DNA of 33,149 bases from Chloroflexota bacterium (GTDB lineage Bacteria; Chloroflexota; Anaerolineae; J036; Brachytrichaceae): NCBI GenBank assembly GCA_023382055.1, contig JAMCQN010000165.1:1-33149 (forward strand), written 5' to 3'. The notes below the pieces were generated by a model that saw only the letters and a list, made by a program, of their open reading frames with translations, did no database searches and had not been told where the DNA came from. Each line of letters starts with the position of its first letter. Position 1 is the stretch's first letter. Below are positions 1-8,451 of this stretch, in pieces. The position numbers and the translations under genes are program-made.

Positions 1-1
1 G

Positions 2-733
2 GCAGCATCGCTGGCCGAACAGCACAGCGTCGGCGCGGTCACCATCGCGCACTGCAACCACGTGGGGCGGCTGGGTGAATACACGGCTATGATCGCGCGC
101 AGTGGCTGCATCGGGATCGCCATGGCCAACGTCGGACCGGGCGTCGCGCCGTTCGGCGGGCGCACCCGTATGCTGGGAACCAACCCGATGGCCTACGCCG
201 TGCCGCGCGGGCCGGATGAGAACCCCATTCTGCTCGACTTCGCTACATCCGGCGTGGCCGAGGGCAAACTGATGGTCGCCCGCGACAAGGGCGCGGCGGT
301 GGCGCCGGGCCTGATTATCGACAAGGAAGGCCTGGCGACAACCGATCCGAACGACTATTTCGACGGCGGCGCGCTGTTGCCTTTCGGGCTGCACAAGGGT
401 TACGGTCTCAGCGTGATGTGCGAGCTGCTTGGCGGAGCGTTATCGGGTACCGGGCCATCGTCGCTCCCCGATTTCGGCGGCGGCAATGGCACATTAATGA
501 TGGCGCTGAAGATCGGCGCCTTTATCACGCCCGAACAGTTCGCGGATCAGGTGGAACGGCTGTATGGCGCGATCAAAGCTGCGCCGCCCAAGCCCGGCGT
601 CGAAGCCGTACTGATGCCCGGCGACCCCGAGTGGCGCAACCGCCTGTACCGGCTTGAGCATGGCATCGAAATACCCGAACGCACCTGGAGCGAGATTACG
701 GAGCTGGCGCGGCAGGTCGGGGCTGCGGTGTGA
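2..733 (+). CDS. Ldh_2-family malate/L-lactate-type dehydrogenase, 5' truncated by window edge
   Basis: The frame is open from base 2, so the gene starts before the window; the codons ahead of the first GTG (62) already read as protein, including the AHCNHVGRLGEY stretch typical of this family. About 243 residues are visible. The segment GLHKGYGLSVMCELLGGALSG is the conserved glycine-rich signature of the malate/L-lactate/ureidoglycolate dehydrogenase family, which are NAD(P)-dependent cytoplasmic enzymes with a non-Rossmann fold acting on 2-hydroxy acids. The substrate cannot be told from sequence; the catabolic neighbours suggest a sugar-acid or 2-hydroxyacid step. The gene converges on the hydrolase at 744-1661 with a 10-base gap. 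The family assignment is firm, the substrate unknown. Confidence 0.88.
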   Translation, partial: AASLAEQHSVGAVTIAHCNHVGRLGEYTAMIARSGCIGIAMANVGPGVAPFGGRTRMLGTNPMAYAVPRGPDENPILLDFATSGVAEGKLMVARDKGAAVAPGLIIDKEGLATTDPNDYFDGGALLPFGLHKGYGLSVMCELLGGALSGTGPSSLPDFGGGNGTLMMALKIGAFITPEQFADQVERLYGAIKAAPPKPGVEAVLMPGDPEWRNRLYRLEHGIEIPERTWSEITELARQVGAAV

Positions 734-747
734 CGCATGCGCGTCAC
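730..747. terminator. Short inverted repeat spanning both convergent stop codons
   Basis: GTGACGC-ATGC-GCGTCAC is a 7-bp perfect inverted repeat whose arms contain the TGA of the dehydrogenase (+) and the TGA of the hydrolase (-). It could act as a small bidirectional transcription end, but there is no T-run, so this is only suggestive. Confidence 0.35.
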
Positions 748-1661
748 TCCGCCATGCACGACCGCATGAAGCTCGCGATGTGCTCGATAGCCTGCACACC
801 TTCGGGCAGCAGAGGCTCATGAGACTGGAACACGTGGAACATGCCCGGCCATATCTCCAGTTCGACCTCTGCCCCATCCGCACGCGCCTTCGCCGCGACC
901 CGGACGCTGTCATCGCGGATGATCTCGTGCTCGCCGGCCTGGATGAGCAGCGGCGGGATGCCGCTGTAGTCGCCGAAGACGGGCGAGACGAGCGGGTGAT
1001 GCACGTCCGCATCCGCGACATAGCGTTTGACGAAGTCAGGCAGACAACCGGGGTGCATGATCGGGTCGAGTTGCCCCTCGGAGCGGATCGACTCGCCGGT
1101 CAGCGTCAGATCGGCGAAGGGCGACAACGCGATCGCTGCGAGGGGCAACTGATGCCCGCGATCCCGCAGCGCGAATAGGGTCGCCAGGGTTAGTCCGCCG
1201 CCGGCTGAGTCGCCGGCGATGAAGGTAGCCCTGGCGCGCGCCGGCCCGTGCGGGCCCATGGCGCGCAACCAGCCGTACGCGCGGATGCAGTCTTCCAGCC
1301 CGTCCGGGAAAGGGTTTTCCGGCGCCAGCCGATAGTCCGGCAGGAGCACAGCGCAACGCGCAGCGGTCGAGATGCGTCCGGCCAGCGCGAGATAGAACTC
1401 GCTCGAACCGGAGACGAAACCGCCGCCGTGCAGATAGAGCATGCGGATATCGAGATCGGCTCCTTGCGCAAACACCCACGCGCCCGGAATGCCGTCGATG
1501 TCGGCCCGGGTGCAACTCACGCTGGTATCGACAGGTTCGCGCCGTGCCGCCATGCCCTCGCGCAGTCCGGCGAAGTCGAATCCTGAGGCGCCAAATGCCG
1601 GCGATTCGCGCAATTTGAGAATGTAGGCCTCGCTTTGCGGCGAGCAGTTCCCGGTTTGCAT
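744..1661 (-). CDS. Alpha/beta hydrolase, hormone-sensitive-lipase (family IV esterase) type
   Basis: 305 residues, normal for this family. The oxyanion-hole motif HGGG is at residues 78-81, the nucleophile elbow GDSAGG gives Ser152, and the other triad members are likely Asp250/251 (HEIIRDDS) and His276 (GMFHVF). YRLAPENPFP at 110-119 is also typical. It should hydrolyse short-chain carboxylic esters in the cytoplasm. The frame stays open upstream to 2255, but I place the start at the ATG 1661: AAGAGG sits 6 bases upstream, and the preceding glycosidase-like gene, once its frameshift is corrected, stops with TAA at 1674-1672 inside that ribosome-binding site. The apparent 503-residue fusion is therefore an artefact of a frameshift in the upstream gene. 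The two genes were evidently translationally coupled. Confidence 0.88.
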   Translation of the reverse strand: MQTGNCSPQSEAYILKLRESPAFGASGFDFAGLREGMAARREPVDTSVSCTRADIDGIPGAWVFAQGADLDIRMLYLHGGGFVSGSSEFYLALAGRISTAARCAVLLPDYRLAPENPFPDGLEDCIRAYGWLRAMGPHGPARARATFIAGDSAGGGLTLATLFALRDRGHQLPLAAIALSPFADLTLTGESIRSEGQLDPIMHPGCLPDFVKRYVADADVHHPLVSPVFGDYSGIPPLLIQAGEHEIIRDDSVRVAAKARADGAEVELEIWPGMFHVFQSHEPLLPEGVQAIEHIASFMRSCMAE

Positions 1662-1671
1662 GTGCAACCTC

Positions 1672-2482
1672 TTATTCGACGGATCCAAGCTCAAGGTCAA
1701 ATGGCTTGTCGCGGTCACACACCAATTGGCCATCGCGGATTTCGAGTTCAGCAACCTGCAAGGATGTACGGCGTTCGTCGTACGGCATGGTATCGCCGTC
1801 CGCGCGCGGCTGCCCGGTCCTGCCGGGGTGCGTGAAATAGAAGAATACGCTCGGTCTCCCGCGACCAGTACGTCGGCGTGGTTGCCCATCACACCATCGT
1901 CGCGGCGTTTGCCGCCGGCGGCGAGGATGTTATCCTGCTGCTCCCAGTGTTCGGCATCGTCGGATCGATAGACGCCCAGACCGCGCCACGTGTCGGTGAT
2001 CATCCAGATCGACCCGCGCCACGCGAACACGTTTGGCCCCTCGTGCGGCCGGTCGCTGATGACCGGGCCGCGCACCTGCCAGTGATACAGATCGGCGCTG
2101 GTGTAATGAAGAATATGGCGCGGGCCGGACCAGTCATGCCGCACGCCCGACACGTAGCCGACAACCATGTGATAGGCGCCGTCGTAGATCGGATCGCGGA
2201 AGAGGGGGGCGGGTGGTTGTGCCATAGGTCTGTGAGCGGGATTATAGTGCGGCAAAACAAGCGCCTCACCCGTCGTCGCGCGGTGGCGTCGAAACGCGTG
2301 CTGGAGCCGACGGCCAGACTGTCAGCCAGCGTGATCGGGTAATCGGCGCTGTCCGCGCCGGCGCCGTGCAGATGCAGGATCATCACGCACAGCCGCTCCG
2401 TCTTGTCCACGATCACCCAGCCGCGCAGCGCCTCGTGCAGCAGATGTTCGGATACCGAGCGCCAACAATGTATCCGCGTCAC
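1672..2482 (-). pseudogene. Five-bladed beta-propeller glycosidase-like gene, frameshifted at least twice
   Basis: Three reading frames together make one plausible protein. The first (from about 2482) reads HEALRGWVIVDKTERLCVM. The second (about 2275 to 1835) reads ALVLPHYNP, FRDPIYDGAYHMV, WHGG-like and GLGVYRSDDAEHWE segments, typical of GH32/GH43-type propellers. The third (from about 1834) reads FFYFTHPGRTGQPRADGD, then DERRTSLQVAELEIRDGQ, and ends in TAA at 1674-1672. At GDRAY a single base appears missing (gcg-ta-ttc-ttc); a second shift lies near 2265-2300. The 5' end abuts the Rieske gene with no good start or ribosome-binding site, so the N-terminus may also be lost. Either a real pseudogene at an insertion boundary or assembly indels. 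The family is inferred from general motifs only; the substrate is unknown. Confidence 0.68.
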
Positions 2483-2491
2483 CAGGAGGAT

Positions 2492-2968
2492 CTAGCCACT
2501 AAAGTGGATGAGCAGATTGCCTGACTCAATCTTTGCTTCATACTGATCCAGTGGCCGTGGAGCAGGCCCGGAGACCACGGCGCCATCGATGGCATAGTGC
2601 GCGTCGTGGCAGGGACAGATATAGTGGTTGACATCCTTGTGCCAGCTTGCATTACAGCTCAGGTGCGTACAGATATTGGAGAACACTCTCACATCGTCCC
2701 CGGCGCCTCGCAACACGTAGACGGTGGAACTCTTGACGGTCTTCTCCCAGCCGTTGCCTCTGGTCGTCGTGAAACTGAACGCAGTAGGGTCGCCGACGGG
2801 GTAATTGGCGAACGCCCCGAGTGACTTCCAGCTTTCTGATTTCTGTGCTTTGGCGCCGGGCGAGACAAGGTAGGCGATACCCGGCAGGGCAACCACAGCA
2901 CCCATGATAGAACCCGCCAAGGTCATGATTGCCTTCGTGAAGTCCCGGCGGCTTATTTGCTGATTCAT
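2492..2968 (-). CDS. Rieske [2Fe-2S] iron-sulfur protein with Tat signal
   Basis: 158 residues. Start ATG 2968 is set by GAGGAG six bases upstream; the longer open frame has no comparable site. An N-terminal twin-arginine motif (SRRDFTK, residues 7-13) is followed by a hydrophobic segment of about 20 residues, so the protein is exported folded and probably stays membrane-anchored, as in bc1/b6f-type Rieske proteins. Cluster ligands are C100-T-H102 and C118-x-x-H121, with C105 and C120 placed for the usual disulfide; GPAPRPL at 134-140 is the Pro loop. No cytochrome b gene is nearby, so a complete bc complex is not encoded here. It lies 16 bases downstream of the CCNN/DCNHG protein gene and is almost surely co-transcribed with it. 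Confidence 0.9.
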   Translation of the reverse strand: MNQQISRRDFTKAIMTLAGSIMGAVVALPGIAYLVSPGAKAQKSESWKSLGAFANYPVGDPTAFSFTTTRGNGWEKTVKSSTVYVLRGAGDDVRVFSNICTHLSCNASWHKDVNHYICPCHDAHYAIDGAVVSGPAPRPLDQYEAKIESGNLLIHFSG

Positions 2969-2984
2969 GGCAAACTCCTCGGAC

Positions 2985-3947
2985 TTACGCCCCGCAATCA
3001 CCGCTGGACTGCGCCTTTGGCAGCAGCCCGTCGGACTGCAATTCCGCCACCACCGCACCGGAACCCTTGCCGCTGGAATACTTAATGCCCAGGGCATCCA
3101 CCGGGTCGACGTCCTTCCAGTCCAGGTTGCGTTTGACCTTGTAGTATGTGGCGAGTGCGGCGTAGTTCTGCGGGAACCAGTAGGCGTTCAACACCAGCGT
3201 GTTCCGGTAAATCTGATCTGCCGTCAGGCCTTGCGCCACGGCCAGTTCGATATAACCCAGCATGGCGGCGCCGTGGTTGCAGTCGGGGAAGTAGGTGTCG
3301 TTGTTGCAGCACGGCCGGTAGATGTGCCTCGCCATATCCGCGACCAGCGCCTCCTGCCGGGCCGTCAGTTGGACGAGCGACAGGCTGTTCAGGTATGTCG
3401 CGCCGTCGCCCTTCGCCAACGTCCACCCGCCCGTCGAGGCCATATCGCCGGCTTTGCTCTTGTAGGTTGTGCCCAGCGGGCCTTTGGACAACACCTCACT
3501 TTTGTTGGCGATGCCCAACGGCCAGAACAGGTTCAACAGCAGCCCGGCGTTATCCTGGTTGAGGACGATGGATGCGCTGGACGGGGTGTCCAATACCTGT
3601 AACTGCGCCTTCGTTAATGCCTTCCTCCCCGCGTATAACTGGCTGAACTTCTCTCTGTCGATGGCGCCTGCCCGGACCATCCTGGCCACGACATCACCCC
3701 AGCGAACGCCCAGGTCAAAATCCACGGGCATCACTTCCGACCTGTTGATCAAGGATGCCGGAGTGCTGGAAGGAGCCGTCGTATGGGTGGCTTCGGCATG
3801 CAGCGTGTTGGTGGTCGAGGCGACCGTCGCGGCCGAGACAACCGGTGTGGCTATTGCATGTTCGGTGGGCTTGAGGGAGAACTGCAGTGTCATGACGGAG
3901 AGCAGCACGCCCATGGTGAGTCCACCAAGTAAAGTTTTCTTCTCCAT
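2985..3947 (-). CDS. Secreted or anchored protein with CCNN...PDCNHG motif, unknown function
   Basis: 320 residues from ATG 3947 (the frame is open to 4094, but MEKK followed by a hydrophobic stretch makes a proper signal or anchor at residues 6-24). A Thr/Ser/Ala-rich linker (35-66) precedes a globular region. The striking part is H208, C213-C214-N-N and P221-D-C-N-H-G226, a dense Cys/His group that could bind a metal or haem; the last residues (GDCGA) carry one more Cys. I recognise the CCNN/DCNHG pattern as recurring in uncharacterised secreted proteins but know no assigned function. It leads the operon with the Rieske gene 16 bases downstream, which suggests a role in extracytoplasmic electron transfer or metal binding. 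Function not assigned. Confidence 0.72.
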   Translation of the reverse strand: MEKKTLLGGLTMGVLLSVMTLQFSLKPTEHAIATPVVSAATVASTTNTLHAEATHTTAPSSTPASLINRSEVMPVDFDLGVRWGDVVARMVRAGAIDREKFSQLYAGRKALTKAQLQVLDTPSSASIVLNQDNAGLLLNLFWPLGIANKSEVLSKGPLGTTYKSKAGDMASTGGWTLAKGDGATYLNSLSLVQLTARQEALVADMARHIYRPCCNNDTYFPDCNHGAAMLGYIELAVAQGLTADQIYRNTLVLNAYWFPQNYAALATYYKVKRNLDWKDVDPVDALGIKYSSGKGSGAVVAELQSDGLLPKAQSSGDCGA

Positions 3948-4161
3948 GTGTACAACTCGCCGATCCGCAATGAGCAAATACAGTGCGCGGAAGCGCGCTG
4001 GGTACTGGGATTCATCATGCACTATTTCCGCACAGAGTAAACAGGCCATTCGGCCTGTTTGAACCAGGCGGTTTCCACGGTACGGCCACGGCAATCTCAG
4101 GGATACTGGAGACCTTGCACCTGGCGAAGGAGGATTCTCATAGGGTGAAATGGCGTATGCG
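3948..4161. other. 214-base intergenic region between the kinase gene and the CCNN-protein operon
   Basis: No credible gene. It holds the hairpin at 4039-4060 and must contain the promoter of the minus-strand operon starting at 3947, although no convincing -35/-10 pair stands out. Confidence 0.5.
4039..4060 (-). terminator. Hairpin, probable terminator of the two-component operon
   Basis: Perfect 9-bp stem AAACAGGCC / GGCCTGTTT with a 4-base loop, about 100 bases past the stop of the histidine kinase. The 3' arm ends in TTT on the minus strand, but no long T-run follows. Confidence 0.45.
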
Positions 4162-5925
4162 TTACCGGGGCTGGTAAGTTACTACGATCCGTGTTCCCTT
4201 GCCGGGTTCTGAGGAGATCGCCACGCTGGCGCCGATGAGCGATGCGCGCTCGCGAATGCCCATGAATCCGAAACCGCCTGCGCCGGGTTCAGCCGGTTTG
4301 TTGCGCCCGTCTGTGGGCACAACCGATTCCAGGAAGCCCTGGCCATTATCTTCCACGTGAAGCTGTATGCCGCCTTCCTGTAATCCGGTCAATGTGATGG
4401 ATACCTTCGTCGGATGGGCGTGCCGCAGCGCATTGGCCACGCCTTCCTGCGCGATGCGAAACAGCGCCAATTCGGCTTCGGGTTTCAAGCGCGAAACCTG
4501 CCCGCTTGTCATGAAGCCCACAACATATGCTGGCGCATCCACTGTGCGCCGCGCCGTTTCATTAGCCTCAGCCGCCAGGCGCTCAAGCGCCGCTACCAGC
4601 CCGGCATCTTCCAGGTAGATCGGCCGGAGCGCCCGGCTGAATCGGCGAATGTCCTCGATCATGCGCACCACCTCGCCGCGTAAATCATCCAATTTAGCCG
4701 CGGTTTGTGGCTGCTCTCGGGCAATGTTCTGGCGCGCCGCCTGGATGCGCTGGCTCAAGACGATCAGATTCTGGATCGTATCGTCGTGCAGTTCGCGCGC
4801 CAGGCGCTTGCGCTCGGCCTCCTGCGTCTCCGTGACGGCCTTCGCGTAGTTGCGCAGTCGCTCCTGGTCGGCCTGGATCCGGTCGGCCATGTTGTGCAGC
4901 GTGTTCTGCAATTGGTCGATTTCCTCGATCCCGTGCACCGGCTGGCTCAGCACGCCATAATTGCCGTCGCCGATATCGCGCGCTTGCTGGTCGAGTCGCT
5001 GCAGCGGTTGGACAATACGGCGTATACCAAACATGACCGCCAGCATTGCCAGCAACAGGACGGGCAAAGTGATGAGCGGCACGGCGAGTGAGTACCGCAT
5101 CAATGGGTCGAGCACCGTCTGCCACGGCTCCTCGATGATGACGCCCAGGCCGGTCTCGCCGTTGCTGGTGACAATAGGCGCGTAGGAGACGACATGTTCG
5201 TCCCCGCTCACCGGATCAGGCCGAAACAACCCGCCGCTCTGCCCATGCAGGGCTTCGATCACGCCAGGATGGCCGCTCACACTGAAAGTGCCTTTGGCAT
5301 CGTCGCGCCCGGCGGACCGATCCGGCAATGTATCGGCCAACACGCGGCCATCTGCGCCAAACAAAAATGCGCCAATAGAACCGGTCTCGTTCGATGGGTT
5401 AACTAATGTACTGAAGTTGAGTGCGGACACGGGCAGCATTCCCACAGCCGTGACACTGTGCGAGCGGTCTTGCGCGCGGAGCACGAGCATATCGTTCATC
5501 GTTCCGACACGCGAAGCGAATGTACCGGATACCGCGGACGAGCCGGAAATGACATAGGCTGACCGCGCCCACTGCGCTGCCGTTGCGCTGCTCGCCATGA
5601 GAGCGCCGTTTTTGTCGTAGAGCGCAAGACCTCCGGGAAACTCGCGCGCCATCTCGGGGTCTATGGCAGGCGCGTCGGTGTTCTGTGTCTCACGCGAGCT
5701 GTTATCTGCCACCAATCCCAGTAAATCGGTTTTGTGCTGGAGAACTGCGCCAATGGAGCCGGCAATCGCAACTACCGCGCGGACATCGCGCTCGCTGACC
5801 AGACGGCGCATCGCCTGCTGGTGCAACGAGATGCTGCCACAGGAAATGAGCGCCAGTATCACAGTCAGCGGCAGCACAGTCAGGAGGAGCAACTGTGCCG
5901 TGACGCCGCGTAGCAGCTTGCTCAT
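4162..5925 (-). CDS. Membrane sensor histidine kinase, NarX/LiaS-type (HisKA_3)
   Basis: 587 residues. A transmembrane helix lies at 9-29, followed by an extracytoplasmic sensor of about 240 residues (looks like a double-Cache domain; LALYDKNGALMASS and GAFLFGADGRVLADT are Cache-like). A second helix is at 280-300, then HAMP (301-355), a coiled dimerisation region with the phosphoacceptor H380 (ARELHDDTIQNL) and an HATPase_c domain with N box (ANALRHAHP), DNGQGF and GGFGFMGIRERA. It senses an external or envelope signal and phosphorylates the regulator encoded just upstream; the two genes overlap by 4 bases (ATGA at 5925-5922), showing coupling. The signal is unknown; its operon partners (multicopper oxidase, P-type ATPase) make a metal or envelope-redox cue plausible. 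Confidence 0.93.
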   Translation of the reverse strand: MSKLLRGVTAQLLLLTVLPLTVILALISCGSISLHQQAMRRLVSERDVRAVVAIAGSIGAVLQHKTDLLGLVADNSSRETQNTDAPAIDPEMAREFPGGLALYDKNGALMASSATAAQWARSAYVISGSSAVSGTFASRVGTMNDMLVLRAQDRSHSVTAVGMLPVSALNFSTLVNPSNETGSIGAFLFGADGRVLADTLPDRSAGRDDAKGTFSVSGHPGVIEALHGQSGGLFRPDPVSGDEHVVSYAPIVTSNGETGLGVIIEEPWQTVLDPLMRYSLAVPLITLPVLLLAMLAVMFGIRRIVQPLQRLDQQARDIGDGNYGVLSQPVHGIEEIDQLQNTLHNMADRIQADQERLRNYAKAVTETQEAERKRLARELHDDTIQNLIVLSQRIQAARQNIAREQPQTAAKLDDLRGEVVRMIEDIRRFSRALRPIYLEDAGLVAALERLAAEANETARRTVDAPAYVVGFMTSGQVSRLKPEAELALFRIAQEGVANALRHAHPTKVSITLTGLQEGGIQLHVEDNGQGFLESVVPTDGRNKPAEPGAGGFGFMGIRERASLIGASVAISSEPGKGTRIVVTYQPR

Positions 5926-6596
5926 CTGTCGTTTGCCGATACAAGCCCCAGCCGAAGGCCAATCATGACTGCGTCGGTGCGACTTTGGGCATGCAGTTTT
6001 TCGAACACATTGGCCAGATGCCCCTGGACGGTGCGGTCGCTGATACCCAGTTGGGCTGCTACCGCCTTATTGGTGAAGCCGCGCGCCACCAACCGCAATA
6101 CCTCGATCTCCCGCGATGTCAGCGCTTCCGCAATCGCGCCCTCATGGTTGGCGGATCTGGAAGCGACCTGTTGCCACAACCGCTGCGTCAACAACGGGTC
6201 CAGCACGGACTTCCCTTCATAAACGGAGTGCACGGCCTCGACAAGTTCGTCAGGTTCCGCCGTCTTCAGCACATAACCGTTCGCGCCCGCCTGCAGCGCG
6301 CCCAGGATATAGGGTTCGTCATCGTATGCTGTCAGGATCAGAATGCCCATGTTGAGTCCGGCGGCGCGCACTGCCTTGGCGACCTCGATTCCATTCCTGC
6401 CCGGCATCTGGATATCAAGCACAAGCACATCGGGGTTGTGCGCCTGCGTGAGCGCAAGCGCCTGGTCGCCGTTGCCAGCCTCGGCGACGATATGCAGGCA
6501 TTCGTCCTGCTCCAGGAAGCCGCGGATTCCTGAGCGAACGACCGCGTGGTCATCCGCCAGAATAACAGTAATTTGTTGCGTGTTATTTGCTGGCAT
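5922..6596 (-). CDS. NarL/FixJ-family response regulator
   Basis: 224 residues: receiver domain (about 9-125) with acidic pair D15-D16, phosphorylation site D61 (VLVLDIQMPGRNG) and the VLKTAEP lysine loop, then a LuxR-type helix-turn-helix (about 160-220: LTSREIEVLRLVARGFTNK, SDRTVQGHLANVFEKL). It is a DNA-binding transcription factor paired with the kinase directly downstream (4-base overlap). Its start overlaps the end of the DUF2085 gene by 14 bases, and no clear ribosome-binding site precedes it, which fits translation by coupling. The targets cannot be read from the sequence; local operons of the block are likely candidates. Confidence 0.93.
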   Translation of the reverse strand: MPANNTQQITVILADDHAVVRSGIRGFLEQDECLHIVAEAGNGDQALALTQAHNPDVLVLDIQMPGRNGIEVAKAVRAAGLNMGILILTAYDDEPYILGALQAGANGYVLKTAEPDELVEAVHSVYEGKSVLDPLLTQRLWQQVASRSANHEGAIAEALTSREIEVLRLVARGFTNKAVAAQLGISDRTVQGHLANVFEKLHAQSRTDAVMIGLRLGLVSANDR

Positions 6597-7290
6597 TTGT
6601 GATGATCGGATCTATCCGGGGGAGAATCGCCCATGCCAGCGCCAGACCCGCCAGGACGCCGGTCCACAGGCGCGTGATGGAGTTGAACGATCCCCACCCG
6701 TCGCCGGCATAGAAGGTTAACGGGAAAGCGCCGCCCGTCAAAGCGCGCAGCCAGGCGTTTGTGTCGTGGAAACCCTGCCCGAAACCTTGCAGGTCAGAGA
6801 TGAAGTGGGCGCCGCCATCCAGAAGAATGGGTATGAGCAGAACGCCCGCCAACACCAGCGGCAGAGGCCGCAGCCGGCGCCGCCAGAGCGCGTAAAGCAG
6901 GCCGCCGAGCCACACGCTGGTGTACAACGAGATCATGCGATCGGACCAGGCCACCTTGTAGCCCATCTGGTCGTTGCCGATGAACTGGCGCAGAGTCAGA
7001 ACAGCGGTGCTACCGCGGACCGTGTTGATGAGATCGAGAGGGTAAGTCAGGGATTGGCCGAACAGAAAGTAGGAGCGTTCGGGTAACTGATGGCATTGCG
7101 TGCTGTAGAAAACGTAGACGACATAAGCCTGGTTGTTCAGACCGGTTTTCATCAGGATAGGCGCGGCGAACGGCGTGAGAACATAGAAACCCACCAGCAC
7201 GTTAATCACCAGAAGCCAGCGCTGCAATATCCACGCGGCAACCCGGTTCAGTGTGCCTGCGCTGTAGCGTTGAGTCGGGGAGTTAACCAT
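6583..7290 (-). CDS. DUF2085-family multipass membrane protein
   Basis: 235 residues with about four to five hydrophobic helices. The signature CHQLPERSYFLFGQSLTYPLD in the N-terminal half matches the DUF2085 hallmark (C-H-x-x-P-E-R-S). The usual CaRctG stretch that follows is replaced by DRMISLYTSVWLGG. Function of the family is unknown. The gene lies 28 bases after the L,D-transpeptidase and overlaps the response-regulator gene, so it belongs to the same transcript. A second DUF2085 protein is encoded at 19349-20164 in the other minus-strand operon of this block. Confidence 0.82.
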   Translation of the reverse strand: MVNSPTQRYSAGTLNRVAAWILQRWLLVINVLVGFYVLTPFAAPILMKTGLNNQAYVVYVFYSTQCHQLPERSYFLFGQSLTYPLDLINTVRGSTAVLTLRQFIGNDQMGYKVAWSDRMISLYTSVWLGGLLYALWRRRLRPLPLVLAGVLLIPILLDGGAHFISDLQGFGQGFHDTNAWLRALTGGAFPLTFYAGDGWGSFNSITRLWTGVLAGLALAWAILPRIDPIITNASK

Positions 7291-7318
7291 AGCGTCACAT
7301 GGCCCTGTCGGGACCTGT

Positions 7319-8398
7319 TCAGTAAACCTTTACGAGTGAACCATCCGTCCGCCTGGTCGTGCGCACACGACGCTCTTCATAGGCAGCGGTCGGCAGCGTC
7401 CACAGAAAGACCCACTTCGCATCTTCCGGCAACATGTTAACACAGCCGTGGCTGCGCGGCTTACCGTAATCATTGTGCCAATAGGTGCCGTGGAAGGCAA
7501 TGCCGCTGGTAGTGAAGTATGACACCCAGCCAATGCCGGGCAGGTCGTAATAGTCACTGTCGCCGGCCGCCCCGCCCACCATGTGCTGAGAGGGCAGCTT
7601 GAGGAAGATGCGGTGTGCGCCGGGTGTAGTCCCAAAGTTCTGGACTGTCCCATCCGCCATGCGGAATGATGCGCCGGTCGCCACGCGCGCGCTGAACACG
7701 GGCTTATCTCCTTCAAATGCGGTGGCTACCTGCTGCTTGAGATTAACCTCCATGCGCTTCTCTTCCATCGGCACGTCGGGTGAGATGGGCGTAAACTCGG
7801 ATGGTGGTATTGGGCGGATGTGCTCAGCTTTGACGTAAAAGGCGTTGCCGGCATATTCGTCGCTAATCTGATACCACACGACCCGGCTGGCGTCGACGAC
7901 ACTCGCAATGACCTTGAATACACAGCCATAGTAGTAACGATAGCGCAAGTAGGACTTGGATGCAGGCGCGCTGCGCGACTCGGTGAGCGGCACCGTTATC
8001 TCACCCCAGAAGCCTTTCTTATCCACTGAGTCCAGCGGTGTGTTAAGTGTGTTCTCGGACGGCTGCACGAAGGCGGAATAGGTGTAGCCGTCATCGGTCT
8101 GGTACCATGTTTTGTTGTACGCAGTCGGGCTTTCGTCGCTCGTCGTCTGGCCTTTGATGGCGATTACTTCGTTCAGTTTCAGCACGCGCAATCGTTTGGC
8201 CTTGACGGATGGGCGCTCGCGCACAGCCAGTCCGCCCTGGATAACTCGCCCGAAGGGTCTTCTTGAGGGTACGATGACCGGATCGGTTTCTTCTGCGAGC
8301 GCCGGCGCCATTGCGTGCACGAACGGCGCGGCGGCCAGGATGCCGCCGGCCAGCCTGAGAACTCTGCGCCGGGAAAGCGTTGTTTGTTGCATCTGCAA
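7319..8398 (-). CDS. Tat-exported L,D-transpeptidase-like protein (YkuD domain) with SH3-like domain
   Basis: 359 residues. The N-terminus carries a twin-arginine-type signal (SRRRVLRLAG, residues 9-18, then a hydrophobic core and ALA cleavage site near 35). Residues about 50-115 resemble a bacterial SH3 domain (GGLAVRERPSVKAKRLRVL). The C-terminal YkuD domain has the catalytic pattern H303-G-T ... S316-H-G-C319-V-N, with Cys319 as nucleophile and His303/His317 in the active site. Such enzymes cross-link or modify peptidoglycan outside the membrane. The gene is 53 bases downstream of the RSFDL-family gene and 28 bases before the DUF2085 gene. Why a cell-wall enzyme sits in a metal-resistance operon is unclear; it may reinforce or anchor envelope proteins. 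Confidence 0.9.
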   Translation of the reverse strand: MQMQQTTLSRRRVLRLAGGILAAAPFVHAMAPALAEETDPVIVPSRRPFGRVIQGGLAVRERPSVKAKRLRVLKLNEVIAIKGQTTSDESPTAYNKTWYQTDDGYTYSAFVQPSENTLNTPLDSVDKKGFWGEITVPLTESRSAPASKSYLRYRYYYGCVFKVIASVVDASRVVWYQISDEYAGNAFYVKAEHIRPIPPSEFTPISPDVPMEEKRMEVNLKQQVATAFEGDKPVFSARVATGASFRMADGTVQNFGTTPGAHRIFLKLPSQHMVGGAAGDSDYYDLPGIGWVSYFTTSGIAFHGTYWHNDYGKPRSHGCVNMLPEDAKWVFLWTLPTAAYEERRVRTTRRTDGSLVKVY

Positions 8399-8451
8399 TG
8401 TCTCCGTAGTGGCTCAGGCCAGCGTGATGCCAACCGAGATAATGAAACCCA

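Noticed and set aside
744-2255. A single 503-residue glycosidase-esterase protein
   Set aside because: The middle part (about residues 140-195) reads as nonsense, while a neighbouring frame gives a normal end with a stop in the esterase ribosome-binding site; it is a frameshift artefact.
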